From assembly GCA_037389465.1 (NCBI GenBank), contig JAZARR010000059.1:3805001-3869000 (forward strand): DNA of 64,000 bases, written 5' to 3'. The stretch is from Baylisascaris procyonis. Taxonomy: Eukaryota > Nematoda > Chromadorea > Rhabditida > Ascarididae. Below the pieces are notes generated by a model. It did no database searches and was not told where the DNA came from. It saw nothing but the letters and a program-made list of their open reading frames with translations. Below are positions 11,201 to 23,588 of this stretch, piece by piece; position 1 is the first letter of the stretch, and every line of letters begins with the position of its first letter. A program made the translations under genes and the position numbers.

Positions 11201-12965
11201 AGCAGTACCTGCAAACCTTTGAATATCATGAAAATGGTCGTTATAACGGAGGGCACATGAAATACACTTTTAGTAAATCCGTTTCGAAAATCCGAGTGAT
11301 ATACTATGGAATTTAGCCGGTGGCTTCTGCTCGACCGGACTCTCCAACCATCTCAATAGCTCCAATCTTGTGGATGCATAGGCTTTCAAATGGTCTGAGA
11401 TTTTGCATACTGAACGAGAACTTATTTGCCGACTCCCTGCCTCATGTCCGGTTATCACGTATATGTGCCTTCTGTGATCAATGACTGAAAGCGCTCTAAA
11501 GAATCGTGTACGCTTTAATGCTCGCTTTCAGCGCCCACTAATATAACAGCAGAGACCGCAAGTATTAGCCCAGTTTCCGCTCCGAACTTGCTGCAGCTGC
11601 AGTTGATCCAGTGTAAAGCGTTCTTCATAAGCCGATGAAAACAAAAACGTCAAACTAAGCGCACTTTTCTGCAAGCCTCCTCACTTTATCGTAAGTGGCT
11701 CAGACTTATTCACAACTCTTACTTCCCTTGAGGGCATTCGGCGGCTTGCTCAAAATTGTTGACCTACAACTCGTGGTTTCATTAGCTTGTGGCCTTATTT
11801 GGTCTCGATTTTTCGCCTAGTTTGTGAATTGAGCAATATTTTGCATTTTTATACTAGTTGATGTGCGCCCCACCACTTCTTTTATGAGCAGCTGCAGCGA
11901 TGACAGCAAGAGTGGTGATATGTGGCCTCGCAGTTTTGAGTATTTTCTGCACACCCTTCGTGTTAGTGGACTTATGTAGGTATTCTTGGGCATTCTTGAC
12001 AATGTCAAGCCAAGAAAATCGTGGGAGAATGCTGAGCGTGTTTGCTCCATAACATATACCTACGTTATTTATGAAAAAATGTCACGATTTGGATATCCAG
12101 TAACGAGCGTCACAAGAAGCAGAAATGAACACTGCACTTCCAATGTTACCAAATATATTAGCTTTAATTTAAGCTTGTGTCTTATTGATGAGTAGTTTTA
12201 GTTTATGTCTCTATGTCTTTCAAGGAAGTGCATTTTCCATCTGGATCAAACTATTTCAATAATATCGAAATGCGGCATTCTTTATTCACGAAGATACCAC
12301 ACGAATCAAATGAAGGAACGCATCTTCCAGCCGTCCTAAACAAAGAAAGACCGTAAACAGAAGAGATAGAAAAGCGTGGTGAAGAAATCGTACCGCGTCC
12401 TGTCCACGTTGGAGACATGTTTTAGCGTAGTTTTTCCCAGATTCAATATCCATATCGTTGAGCCAACGATTAACGTCAGCTGCATTCGAAATAATTTTCT
12501 TGTCCGCTCGGACGTTCTCAACGCTCGCACGGTATTTCTCACGCATCTCTTCTGCATATTCCTTCGAGATTTGCCTTGCAGTAGGAAAGAAAAATCCAGT
12601 TGCTATGTGCATCCTGAATATATACAACCCAACTAAATCATGTAGCACTTAGGAAAAAGATATTTCGTCGCCAAAATAGTGGGCCTCCGAATAGTGTAAA
12701 ACGTTGCCATCCATAGCGAACAATTTTGTTCGAGCAGCACTGTTTCGGTGCTGCATTTGTCTAATCGCATCTTGATTTCTGAATCTTAATTTCTTTAAAC
12801 GATTGAACGTTCTGAACAGCTCAGAAACAATTCAATAGAATAAAATTCTCGGATATGAAAAGAGAACGCCCGAACCTCCTGACAAGGCACAAGGATCGAA
12901 AAGCCCGAGGAAAATATTTTGCGCTCATAGTTACTAAGTTTAAGGAGATTGGTTTGTGCTGCCAT
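8294..12965 (-). CDS. Serpin (serine protease inhibitor family) gene with a short, acidic reactive-centre loop
   Basis: The exons, read from high to low coordinates, are 12613-12417, 11409-11305, 10893-10643, 9691-9611 and 8524-8294 (stop). All junction phases agree. A probable N-terminal exon (12965-12876 or slightly longer, MAAQTNLLKL then KIFSSGFSI, like the serpin SPFSI strand) lies upstream. The link from it to 12613 is unresolved; a frame near 12779-12700 (QDAIRQMQHRNS) may belong in between. Exon 12613 reads MHIATGFFFPTARQISKEYA and later NAADVNRWLND, matching the serpin A-N-x-L-F, Y-x-A and I-N-x-W positions. Exon 10643 ends with a strand-3/4 region (YYENEYVQMVGIPL, LFIMLPK). Exon 9611 is VEVSIPKFNI, the serpin s3C block. 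The last exon contains ISDEPF and FVADRPFLYLM, which fits the PROSITE serpin signature exactly, and ends MGRLEP. No signal peptide is seen, so an intracellular type is likely. The usual hinge (E-E-G-T-x-A-A-A-A) is absent, and the NAxYFKGxW block is degenerate. It could therefore be non-inhibitory or a decaying copy. Confidence 0.75.
9482..9511 (+). repeat. G-rich tract inside a serpin intron
   Basis: A run of about 30 bases is almost all G, broken by single A or T residues. It contains several G4-G6 blocks, so it could form a quadruplex. It lies in the last intron of the minus-strand serpin, between the exons ending at 9611 and starting at 8524, so the pre-mRNA would carry the C-rich strand. 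Confidence 0.7.
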
Positions 12966-15169
12966 TGAATCGTCGCAGTGAATGTCACACTTAAAAATGC
13001 TTTACCAATATTCAATTGCTTGCTACTGCAAGAAATTGTGAGAAAATCATCCGGTCATGTTCGGCGCTTAAAATCGTTATCTGAAGCTTGAAAGAATAGT
13101 AGATGACAGTGTTATGAATAAAAAATCTATTATGTTGTTGCTTGCTTTGGTGAAGAACAATGTTCATGCACAGGTAGTCAGTGTGACAAAGCTAAGTATA
13201 AATCTGAAGGGCGTCATCACGAATGGCTCTACAGTGAAATACATGAAACTTTCTTTGTTTTCCTGAAGAATGTGGTTTCTGAACATAGGAAATGACGCAC
13301 AACATTGCCTGCTGGAAACATTTTCGAAAGGTGCCATGAGATTGATGCGTTCGCATTCTACGGAAAAAGACATAGGAAACACTAAAACTGCGCATCTGTC
13401 CGAAAATCTGACAGCCGCCTTTCAAATAACTTTATTACAACGGCTCCCGCTTCTTTCGGAAGATTCGGCTTCAAGTGGTGCCTAGGGAACGTGCGTCTTT
13501 AAATGTGCTACTGGCTGAGTAAGTGGATTTAGCTTCTGCGATATCATCATATAGAAGGAAAACGATTTACTACAGCATCATCAGATGGAACTTTCCTACA
13601 TAGCAGTCCGTCTTTTTGGATCATAAAAGGAACCAGCAACAGAAGATAACGCAAGTAGGCAAAATAACAATAAAAAAGAACAGCAACTCATCAAATAGCG
13701 GCTGAATAAATAATGAGGCTTTCCCTCTTCTTTATTCTTATGACCTTGTTGGTAACAAGGGATGATCAGCGCTCTTTGTTCTGATAGCTGCATTTTCCTT
13801 ATTCCCACTCTACTTTATTCAATTCCGGCCGACTTTCCGGTCCATTCCTCATTCTGCACTACTGATCCATTCCTCTCCCTTCTATTGCCCCTTTTATTAG
13901 TCTCATACTTGTTTATAGTGCGGTTGATTTTCAGGTTATGAGAGTTATGTTAGTACGCAAGCATCTGACAAACTTGAACGACTATAGCGCGGAGTGGTTG
14001 TCAGGAGGAACATACAGAGAATCGAAAAAATGTTATGGCTCAATGGATGCATCCTCAAAGAAATATAAGAATAGATTTTAGAAGGGTTCGCAAAGTAGCG
14101 TAAAAACGGTATTTGCAAGCGTGAAACGTTGAAAAATGTGTACCCGCTCGCCAGACTTGCATACTCGAGAATATCGCATATTTGCCGTGTTATGTCGGAG
14201 ATAATCGAATTTGAATAGACAGTTTCCTCACTTTTTCTCCTAAAAAATGTGAAAACATCACAGCAATGCGTTGGTTGCGGCTGCCGTCAAATATTCATTA
14301 TGTGGGAGTGCAGCCCATCAATGAGTCCTTTAATGGAGTCGTGACTGGATAGAGAATAACTACGCCTGCCTCAGCTGAACTTGAAAGACGATATGATAAA
14401 TGCAGTACAACTCGTCTTGCGATTGGGAAGTGATATGGATCGCCTTCCTAGTGCAGTAGATGAAACCAGAAGAAAATTTCTCCTGGTGTTGTTTATATTG
14501 AACTGCCACTGGTACTGTCATTACGAAGAGCTCTGTTATTCATTTTCATTGGTCAATAATGAAATCCTTAATGGTTAAGGTGCCAATCTGGAACTTCATT
14601 AAGAAGAAGCGAGATGACAGCTCATGAGCTAGAGACTAGTGCATACGATCCCAGCATGAAATGAAAGTAAAGCCGGAAGTGATAAAACTTGTGAGAAAAG
14701 ACGAGATATATTCCAAAACGTAAAACAGGACACAAGAAAATGTTTGCCAAAACAGCATCTTTGGAAAAGGTCAAATACCACTCAGCAATTGAATGACTAT
14801 TATGAGAATACCAACACTGGAACAAAACCTCATAAATGAACAGAATGACGATTGAATACCGGCATCAGCACCACACGAAACGGTGATTTTGTATGATTGG
14901 AGAGGAAAGCGTTTAAAGACAATTTTCACAGGATAAATAGATATATTGAAGGCGCTCGTAACAAAGTTTTTTTTATTAATTTTTAATTCAATTTAGTCCA
15001 GTGTATACGAACAGCCCGATAAGCTGAATGTCATTCAACATAAAAACAGCAATAAAACAAATCGAGCTTGTTGGCAAGTTGATAGGACATGGTTTTGAGA
15101 TAGTTTGTTGCAGATTTACTGAAATGCCGTCTGAAACATTTTCCTGGTGTTTATTGGGCAAAAAAAATG

Positions 15170-15260
<91 letters not shown>

Positions 15261-18200
15261 TTGCCTTGGATGTAGGACGGAAGGACCGTCGTACATCGGA
15301 GGCAAAGCATCGTAACGTACTATGCTCTCTCAGATTCAGCGTTCATTTTACCGATCGACGCGTTTCGTTTTCCGGAGCCGCTTCCAGCAAATATGAGGAA
15401 GCAAAGAAACTATAAATTAAAAGAAAACTGTATGAAAAGGTTCAGTGTACAAGGCTCTGTCATAAGCACAAACTTTTCAACATTCATCTTCCTTCATCTT
15501 TCGATTTCACTGTTCTTAAAGCAGGAACCGGGACGAGCGGAAAAGGAAGGTTTTTTGCTATTCCGGACATCCGAAATTCTGATATATCGTTGCAAATCGC
15601 TTTAATCGGGTTCACATCGAGTTATCTGGCCGATCACATTATTTCGTCGACTGCCAATAAGGATATAATTCTCCGAGGAGGCTTCATTTAGCCACAACCA
15701 CAGATTCGTTATATCTCCGACCCTGATCACCTGCTCAAAAGGTTTTGCAGAGGTTAATCTTTGTCATATTAAAAGCTCAAGAGAGAATGAAGCGTACGGC
15801 GTATATAAATAGAAAGTAAAAGTGAAAAGAAGCACTAAACAAAAAAACTGCCTCAGCACCTGATGTAAAATCGGCCCAGCACAATGCTTGAATAAATTAA
15901 AAAATGATTGGATGACGCTCTCAGCCGTTCTACAAACAATAATAAAAGCACAGAAAAAAGTGATTGATATGCAGTTTTATTTACTGTGGTGATGAAGGGC
16001 TCAGAATGCGGATTCTTTCATTCGCCGAAATCGGAGATTCTGTTGAATGTTGAACAAGGACGTGCTTATCGGAAACCATTTCGAAATTTTATTCCCAACA
16101 GCAAATTCTGAAACGGCATAGCTACTAAGTAGGAGGAAACGGAAAGTAGATGAGAGTTCACTAGGTATCGAATGTTTTTTAATGTTCAAAGCAAGGTTCA
16201 GAAGAAAGCGTCAACCATTACAAGATCTGCGATTGTTAAGGAGAGAAAAAGACATCTACTAACACTTCATCGGATGGTGTTAAAGGGGAATATGAAGTAT
16301 GGGCAGGATATTTGTAATAAGATCAAGGCGGTGACATGACCCGCTCGGCAGTGTACCAGCAGCATGGTTTTTCAACATTTTAACAGCCAATGCCACCGAT
16401 GCCCAAAGTGGGAAAAACGGGAGGCGATGCAGCGAAGCCGAGATTTGTGCAGTAGCAAAGAATGCCGACCATCGATAACTAATTGCATTTCAGCAGCAAC
16501 AGTAAAAGCAATCCACTCACCTCCGAATTTCTTCTGCGTATCAAAGAGTGAACGTTTGCCGCAGTCCATGTATGGTTTGGAAGGTTTGCTTTTTATAAAA
16601 GGATTTGTTTGTGTAAAAGCACGTTTCGGCTTCGGTTAAGGAGCTTTGTTCTTTTTATATCCTAACTTCCTTATCGGTCCAAGTGCTTTAATTTTGTCTT
16701 GCGACAATCATAAGCGGAGCACAAAGTGCGTTCTTTTTGCCAAAGCTCATTTCCTACTCGCAAAATCCGGCTCAACTACTTCCCTCAGACTGTTGCGAAG
16801 ATTGAAACATTTAAAGGAAAATTCCCCAACACTGAATGTTGGGAACCTTGTAAAGGATGTTTTTATCCTGGTTCTTGGTGGTCGCACTTACCTTCATTCG
16901 TTATGAATTTCTGGTTGTTTCAGCACTTCCTAGTGATAAAGGCGGCTGTCACATCATCTGATTTTCACTGGTCGGTATTACGTGATGGGTTCAATATTTT
17001 GCAAAGAAGCAAAAAAGAAGGCTTGTAAATGCCATACATGTGAGCAACTGATTAATGAGAGAGTCGAGTCTTCTTTGGAGAGGGAAAATGAAAAGAACTA
17101 TAGGTAACCTAACTTTGGGAGGCATACTTTGCATCCCTCAGCATACCAATAATAATTTGAATGCAGATCGGCGAGAGTGCGCCGGAATTTGACGAAGCCT
17201 CGTTGCGTTTACGAAGACAGTCGAGTGCAAATTGAAATTGGTGGACACAGGAGAAAGAATCGCTTTGAAAGCCCAACGTGCAGCATCGTTTCTCTACTGC
17301 AATATCACCGATCTGAATATTTGTTCTAAACTCACTTTCGAACGCGTTAAATAAGATCGTATGAGAATTTCAAGTTTTCTCGAATTCAACAATGATATTT
17401 CACCTACGTTTATATGAGTTAGTAGATTGTTGTACAACTATGTAGCACATATATTGGGTAATATTTTGTACAGAAGGAAACAATAGGTTACTGCATTGCA
17501 CTCATCCGCTCTGCTTTCGTATGAATTTGCACTTGGAATGCATACTATGGAAGCCATTTTTCTACTCGTATTTGTGCATGTGCATTTCTGCTTGTCTGGT
17601 GGTTCCAGTTTGAAAGGGTTACAAAGAGGGTGAATAAAATTAACACCATACAGCTACATCTTCATTAGCTTTCACGCTGATTCATCAACTGTGAAATAAA
17701 TTTTTAACAAAACAGAATATGAAACCGTAACTGCGCAACTAATTTTATCCTTTGGCGACCTATGAAACTCGTTTGTCAGGTGAGCTCAGTACAAAAAGGT
17801 CTATCGTCCTATCCCCTCGTGCATGTTATTTTTTGGAGCCTTAAAGTATAGGGAAACGCAAAATACTTGAAATTAAGCCAATCTCGAATAAAACGGATTC
17901 GTTGGCATTCGGGCAGAAGCAGAATTGCATTTACCCAGCGAATCTAATTGGATGGTGTTAAAGTTATTAATACTCTTACTTGTTTTCATATACACTTTTC
18001 TGCCGGATTCCCATTTGACGGCGAAAAGTAAACTGTCTTCATCAGAAATATACCAATACTGCTGCTGAGGCGCTGTCGCTGCAAAACAATATACCCTGAG
18101 AACGTCAGCAGTTGAATATAATCAAGGTGTGTTGTTGGAAAATAGCTCCCACGACAAGCACAGAACCCGTGGGGCTATCCATGTAACTCATAGCCGTCAC

Positions 18201-19660
18201 TCAATTATTTTGTCATAGTTGCGCCACATCCTCTTCGCTGATGACCCGTTCAAGTCGCGCCCGAGATACACGTGCTACAGCCTAACAGGCCACTGGAAGC
18301 AATAGATACGAGATCCGCATCCTGGCGAAGAACGGAAGACAGAAAGCAGCCTCGCGGCAGGAATTTTTCCAAAGTCGAAAGGCTCTCACTAGTGATATAA
18401 AGCTAGTTCTTATTCGAATGAGAATGTAGCAGCAAGGCTTCGGAGTGGGAGTTCACCCTCTCGGAGTTGGAAGGAACTGTCATCTGAGCCTAGGACATAT
18501 CAAGGCAACACTTCAATAATTATTAGATACAGAAGTTCGCCTCTCAGCTTGATAAACTTCTGGAGCTCAGCATAGCAACTGCTATATAAATCTAATGTGT
18601 TCCGCATGAAGCATATCGTAGTACGTTTGGCAGATATTAAATGGATCGCTCGTTTGCTTATTACTGCGTCAAACTGCAACTCAACCACTGCACATCCCAA
18701 ACTTCCAGAGCTCTTCCTCTGTGAAACTCTTTTTGGGGTCCGCCGCTTTCAGGTAAAGCAGATTTTTTTCGCTAAAGGCTTTCGTGCCGGTTGCTGCCGA
18801 AAAAAGGTGCTGCAATTTGTAAATTAGAAGTGCATTTTATAGTCTATATATCAACTATTAAAAACCGTTTCAAAGGAATCAATGCAGTGGAAATGATTTC
18901 AAAAAACAGCTCTTTTATGTGAATCACGCCCTGCTAACAAGGAATAGAAACATGAGGAAGAACAAGATTGGTCCAACTGAAGCATTATCCCCACCACGTA
19001 ACACCGGTACCGTCTGCCACTCCACATAGATTCCCAGGACGTGCTATACACTGTGAAATTGGCAAGATGCCTGTCTCAAATACTGTGATTTTGTTTACGC
19101 TATGAAAGTTGGCAAAGTTAACCAGACGCAGCAGATAGACTTTCTGTTAAGTTCGAGAAAGCTTAAGAACTAAGTTGAAATGCGATAATACAAACCCATA
19201 TCGGATATGAGCTAAGCGAAAAATAATTGTTAAAATGAAGCCCACATGAAATCGCTTTGTTGCAATCAGCACTGAAAGTATCCAGTGGGAGTACTTGGAT
19301 GACAGCGTCGCTTTTTTTGAAATGATATAGTGGACACGAGTGGTTCACGCAATGGGCATAGCGTGAAATTTGTGCGAAGAGATGCGTTATATCTTCAGCG
19401 GAAAACCTTGGTTGGTCAAACTTCATGCAAAAATTCACATGTCTTATATGGGCGCACTCGCACGACTATCTCCCTTATTGTAGACCCGAAGGTGCACTTG
19501 TGCTCGCAAGATCCGACCGTTAAAGAACCTGATCATTTTTTGAAATAATCAGACAAGAAATAGCTGAGATGTTCTCAACAACAACAGCGACTTCATCGTG
19601 AGTAACTCCTTTCTTCTGTATGGAAACAACTGTATCTACGGCTGATCAAGTCGACCACCA
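12966..19660. other. Long stretch without a supportable gene
   Basis: No exon chain was found. The most protein-like single frame is plus 13270-13485, ending LLSEDSASSGA and a stop, but it lacks a clear acceptor. A minus-strand donor (GAAG/GTAAGTGC near 16893) follows only a very short open stretch. At 18238 a plus frame contains ILFADD, recalling the reverse-transcriptase F-A-D-D box, but nothing around it supports that. The (TA)n tract at 15172 is listed separately. Confidence 0.5.
15172..15257. repeat. (TA)n microsatellite, 86 bp uninterrupted
   Basis: The sequence is a perfect alternation of A and T for 86 bases, about 43 TA units, flanked by AAAAAAATGCG on the left and GTTTTGCC on the right. 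The apparent Ile-Tyr repeat proteins on both strands here are translations of this tract and are not genes. Length polymorphism and collapsed assembly are both likely at this position. Confidence 0.98.
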
Positions 19661-20011
19661 ATGAAGCCGTCGATCTTGCAAATTAACGAAGTCCTTAGCC
19701 TACGATTGGCTTCTATATTACATTTCAATGGAACAGCTTCTGCATGCTTTCACGGCATACCTTATCACGCCGTGTCAACGATCGCTCACTTGGGAGGTTG
19801 TAGGGTAGAGGGTTTGGAAGAATTGCACTACGCAACTGAGGACAGCTCTCTTTGGAGGGAGTTGCTACAAAATGTTTTGCATCCTCTACCATTTCCCATG
19901 ACAACAATTTTCCCTTCAACGAATTCATTGGAGCACCTTTCAGTCAACGACATAAAACGTAAGAAGCGTGGAAGAAACAGAACCTTTTTCACTGCAGAAG
20001 AAAAATGGTAA
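19661..20011 (+). other. Competing plus-strand open frame ending in a basic, homeodomain-arm-like stretch
   Basis: This 116-codon open frame ends at a good donor (AAATG/GTAAAT at about 20007). Its last residues before the donor are KRKKRGRNRTFFTAEEK, which resemble the N-terminal arm and start of helix 1 of a homeodomain (R-x-R-T-x-F-T-x-E). No exon carrying helix 3 (WFQNR or similar) was found downstream in this window, except the one belonging to the NK-1 gene at 33.9 kb. The frame is antisense to exon 19937-19991 of the minus-strand model, and its donor is the reverse complement of that exon's polypyrimidine acceptor. Only one of the two is likely to be real. Confidence 0.22.
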
Positions 20012-20564
20012 ATTACCACTCTTTCTTTTCTCCATGAAGGCCTTGACTGAAATCTTCGAAAAGCTGGATATCCGTTTAGGATTTTCAGCCAGCATCCAAA
20101 ACTCTCCGGCTTTAATAAAAATAGCACTTTGCACATAATCTGAGACCTACCTTCCCATTTCAAATAATCCTTGAAATTCGGATGCAGTTCAGCGATACCA
20201 TTCATGAGCTGATTGTAGAGATTACCCTTCTTCATATCAAGAACGAGAACATGTGTTGTATCTCTGTCTATCCATTCGATCTCAAATAATTCAACATTTA
20301 TTTTCACATGGAATCTTAATTTCTTTCATCCGGCGGTTTTCCTTCGAAATAGTTTAAAAAATTGCGACAAAACCTCATTGCAGCAGGGCAGCATGGGATA
20401 GTCTGAGTGAATTTGCGACGTCGAATTGCCTATGCTCTATTGTGAGCTTTCCAACACGTTATATTTTTGTTCACTTCGAAGTACAAATAACCAACCTCTA
20501 TTTCATTTTCGCTACCTTTCGAGCGAGAAAAGCTTCGCCGAACTCCTCTCCATACTCTCTTCAT
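19937..20564 (-). CDS. Unrecognised gene, three candidate N-terminal exons
   Basis: Exons, from high to low coordinates, are 20564-20496 (ATG; MKRVWRGVRRSFSRSKGSE, donor GAG/GTTGGT), 20322-20151 (donor GGAAG/GTAGGTC) and 19991-19937 (acceptor ATTTTTCTTCTGCAG, donor GAAAG/GTGCTC). Phases agree at both junctions (0 and 1). The middle exon is the most protein-like: KINVELFEIEWIDRDTTH followed by LYNQLMNGIAELHPNF, suggesting a small alpha/beta domain of ubiquitin-like size. I do not recognise the family. The acceptor of the middle exon (ATGAAAG) is weak, which is the main doubt. Further exons would lie below 19937. The first exon is strongly basic. The overlapping plus-strand frame is the alternative reading of this locus. 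Confidence 0.38.
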
Positions 20565-23455
20565 TGTTTTTCGGTGACGGTTTAAGCGAACTTTCTGCAA
20601 ACGAGAATAAATCGAAGAGCTAAAATGGCTAAGAAATCTCACTAAAAATAAATAGAGCAACTGCGTGAGTGCAGAGCAGCATATCATAAGAAGACGGTCA
20701 TGATTCTAAGAACAAAATGTTCTTTTTGATAAAATTTATTGAAATGACAACATTCTTCGAGTTCTATTTCTTCGCAAATTTGGGGACGCTGTTTGGAACG
20801 TTGTTGACATGAGGCGCCTTCGTTGACGCAGCCGAAGTTAGAAATAAACAAAAAATAGAGTGGCGAAATGTCAATGAAATATTCTGGGTTATGGCGGCAA
20901 GTGATGGAGCAATTTGAAGCGAACGTCGCTCAAAAATGCGCGTCTCTTGTTGTTGTTCTTGCGATCGAACGACACATTAAGTCGGACGATGCAGATGTGA
21001 TTAAACTGATGGCCCTTTTCCGTTCAAACTTTGTCATAGGCATAAGTTTTCAGTGGATAAGTTAAAAGATTATAGCCACTTAATGTAGTATACACCCATC
21101 AATGAAGCATTTCAATTAAATAATCGAATAAGCGCAACCTAACTGAGGAGACAATAAGTGGCGCCTTTGGGAAGCAACCATTTGCAGTGTCAGCCATTTA
21201 ACTTAAATGATTTTTTCGACTAATCACTCCTCGGCATTGAGTTCTTTTGCTAACCTGAAGTTGCTGACGTTTAGACACAGACCCATTCTCACCGCCTCTT
21301 TTCTCACAACTTGCTGCAACCTTTTATTCCCAGTGGGACATTATTTTAAGTACTTTTTAAATTAGAGACGGATGACCCTGCACAACTTATAGATCACATT
21401 TCCAGAAAGAGAATATGGAATCAGTACTTTGTTGTGTAGTCTCTGCTTTGATCATTACATTGCAGCATATTGATTTGGTCACAATTAAAGTGTAACATGT
21501 GACGCACTTGTATCATGCCACTACTAGACAGCTCCGCTTAGTTCGCTCAAATTTTTCTTGTTCTTATGGCGCACTGCTGATCCAGCACTACTTCATGGAA
21601 TTTCTAGTGGCACTGAGTTCCACGCCTTGCGCTAACCTGAGAAATATGCTCCAGAATCCCTGCTTTTTCTGCTTCGCTAGACGTAAACAGCATGTCGCTG
21701 TCTTTCTGGGAGAGACAGATGCAAAACACAGTTCGTTATGTTATTCTACCACCTTTGCGCGCTGATTTTTTGGCATATAAGAAGTCAGTCAACACCCTGA
21801 AGGATTCATCATTTCCTTTATAGATAGAATTTTGTGCTATTCCGGGAAATTCTTCCTCAGATCGATGACAAATGCATAAGTAACTATCTACGCAGGAATG
21901 ACTGACCTGCGTTTCATCGCTATTTATTTGGACCAGTAGTGTGCTTCCGAAGGCGCAGGTCTTTGGCAAACATTGCCCTCATATTGTTGTTCCTCTGTGA
22001 TATGAGCTTTTTGTCAGGATGTGCATATGGAGCATGTACATTCAAATCGAAAGTCGAAAGACTCTTTTCTATCTCTTTTCCAATTGTTATCCTTCCATGT
22101 GAATTGAACCAACTGTTTGTTGCCCTGCTTGCGCGTCCGCATTCAAAAGTTTCCCTGGCACCTTCTACAAATTTTCAAACACTTTATACTCTCAGGCATC
22201 TGTTGTGTTTCGCATTACCTAATTCGGCAAACCGAGTTCTTTAGAAACAGCAGCACTGAATTTTCGCCCTGATGACACTTAGATATCGGCGCCCTCCGCG
22301 GCGTACATTCCGGCCTATCTTTTCCCATGCCACAAGCAAATCACACAATAACCCAAATTAAAATACGGTGGACGTAAAGCCGAGTAATATAGACCTATAA
22401 ACAACGGCCCCGACACTACCAATACCGCATACGTATATCAGAATTAAAAGCACATGCATGAGCAATGTTTCTTTTTGAATGTCCCTCCCAATACTAACGA
22501 CTTGTTGTGGAGCATTTATGAATGAAAAATAAGCACCAAATTAAGCACAAGAAATAAAGTGCATTCAGTGGAAAACGAGAACATCACACTATCACTATCT
22601 CATAGAGAAGTCGCTAAGGGTAGTTTGCTCATAAAATTTCCGTTATTATATTTGTGGTGACACCTCCCGCCTTTATTTACCAGATGTGTTAATACCAGCA
22701 AAGAAATCAATATTATGAGCAGGTGAACACATCAAATCATTGCTCATATTTCTTTAGGCTATTGTTCCCAGTAGTCTTTTTCTTCATGTTGGAGATAAAG
22801 ACAAACAAATCGTACGTGCAGAGTAAATAAAATATAAAGATTATTCTCGAAGGGCCAACCACTAGCTAAAAATCTATTACGCAATCAAAAGTTCAACATA
22901 ATCAAGCTTGCAAAACGCTGAGTTCCTCACAGCGCTAAGCGAGGCGAATGCCAAGCTGGAAATCGCCGTTTCTACACCTTTATTACAGCAACACTTGCAA
23001 CCGATCACTAAAAGAATGCATCCTGGTGTGGAATATTTCAAGAGCAATTCCTAAATTCTAGCGCTGCTAATGCAGCAACCCATATAGAGCAGAGTCAATG
23101 CTTCTGAACAGAAAAACTTGATGTAAGGTCATCGCCAAAGAGAAGAGCGGTGACTGCGAGTCAATTTCGCGGCGATCCTCATATTGCAAAACCCGCTCGC
23201 TCCCTCGGGATGCAATTCGCCTTCGCATCACAAATCTTGTTGTAGCTTCTCGTATTTAGAGGCGTGTTCGCATTTCGGCAACCAACAAAAAACAATGACG
23301 ACACTCAACTGACTGAATAGTGCAAAATTCATATAAGACAAAATTCTTTTTACTGCTCAAAGAAGTTTCCCCTTCGTAAGCAATGCTATGAAAAAAACCA
23401 TTAAGGGATTTTCTGCAACGATGGGTACTTCGCAATAGGAAATAAAGCATACTAC
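20565..23455. other. Stretch without a supportable gene
   Basis: Open frames are short and lack paired splice sites. Examples are plus 21499-21765 and plus 21939-22244, the latter with a hydrophobic start containing ALILLFLCDMSFLSGCAYGA that could pass as a signal peptide but has no supporting context. Confidence 0.45.
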
Positions 23456-23588
23456 TTGACGAAGTGGCAGCCGGAGATGTGGAGTTTAGATGAACTAGAT
23501 TTCTCATGGGGGAGGGCGGAGGTGAGGATATGGGTAAAGAGCAAATATCGACCTTTGCTGTTTGGCATACATCTGTCTTCTCATCGAA
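23456..23588 (-). CDS. Isolated exon of an unknown protein
   Basis: An open segment follows an excellent acceptor (TGTTTTGCTTCAG) and ends at CGTCAA/GTAGTA. It has phase 0 in and phase 1 out (44 codons plus one base). The translation begins FDEKTDVCQTAKVDIC and then becomes Pro/Ser-rich (SLPISSPPPSPMRNLVHLNS, ending SPAATSS), typical of a disordered linker in a larger protein. No partner exon was identified in either direction, so gene boundaries and family are unknown. Confidence 0.38.

Noticed and set aside
14988..15415. Four overlapping frames with long Ile-Tyr repeats on both strands
   Set aside because: They are translations of the (TA)n microsatellite and carry no other coding signal.
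18238..18320. ILFADD string recalling the reverse-transcriptase catalytic box
   Set aside because: No other reverse-transcriptase block is found on either side, and the six residues alone are not enough.
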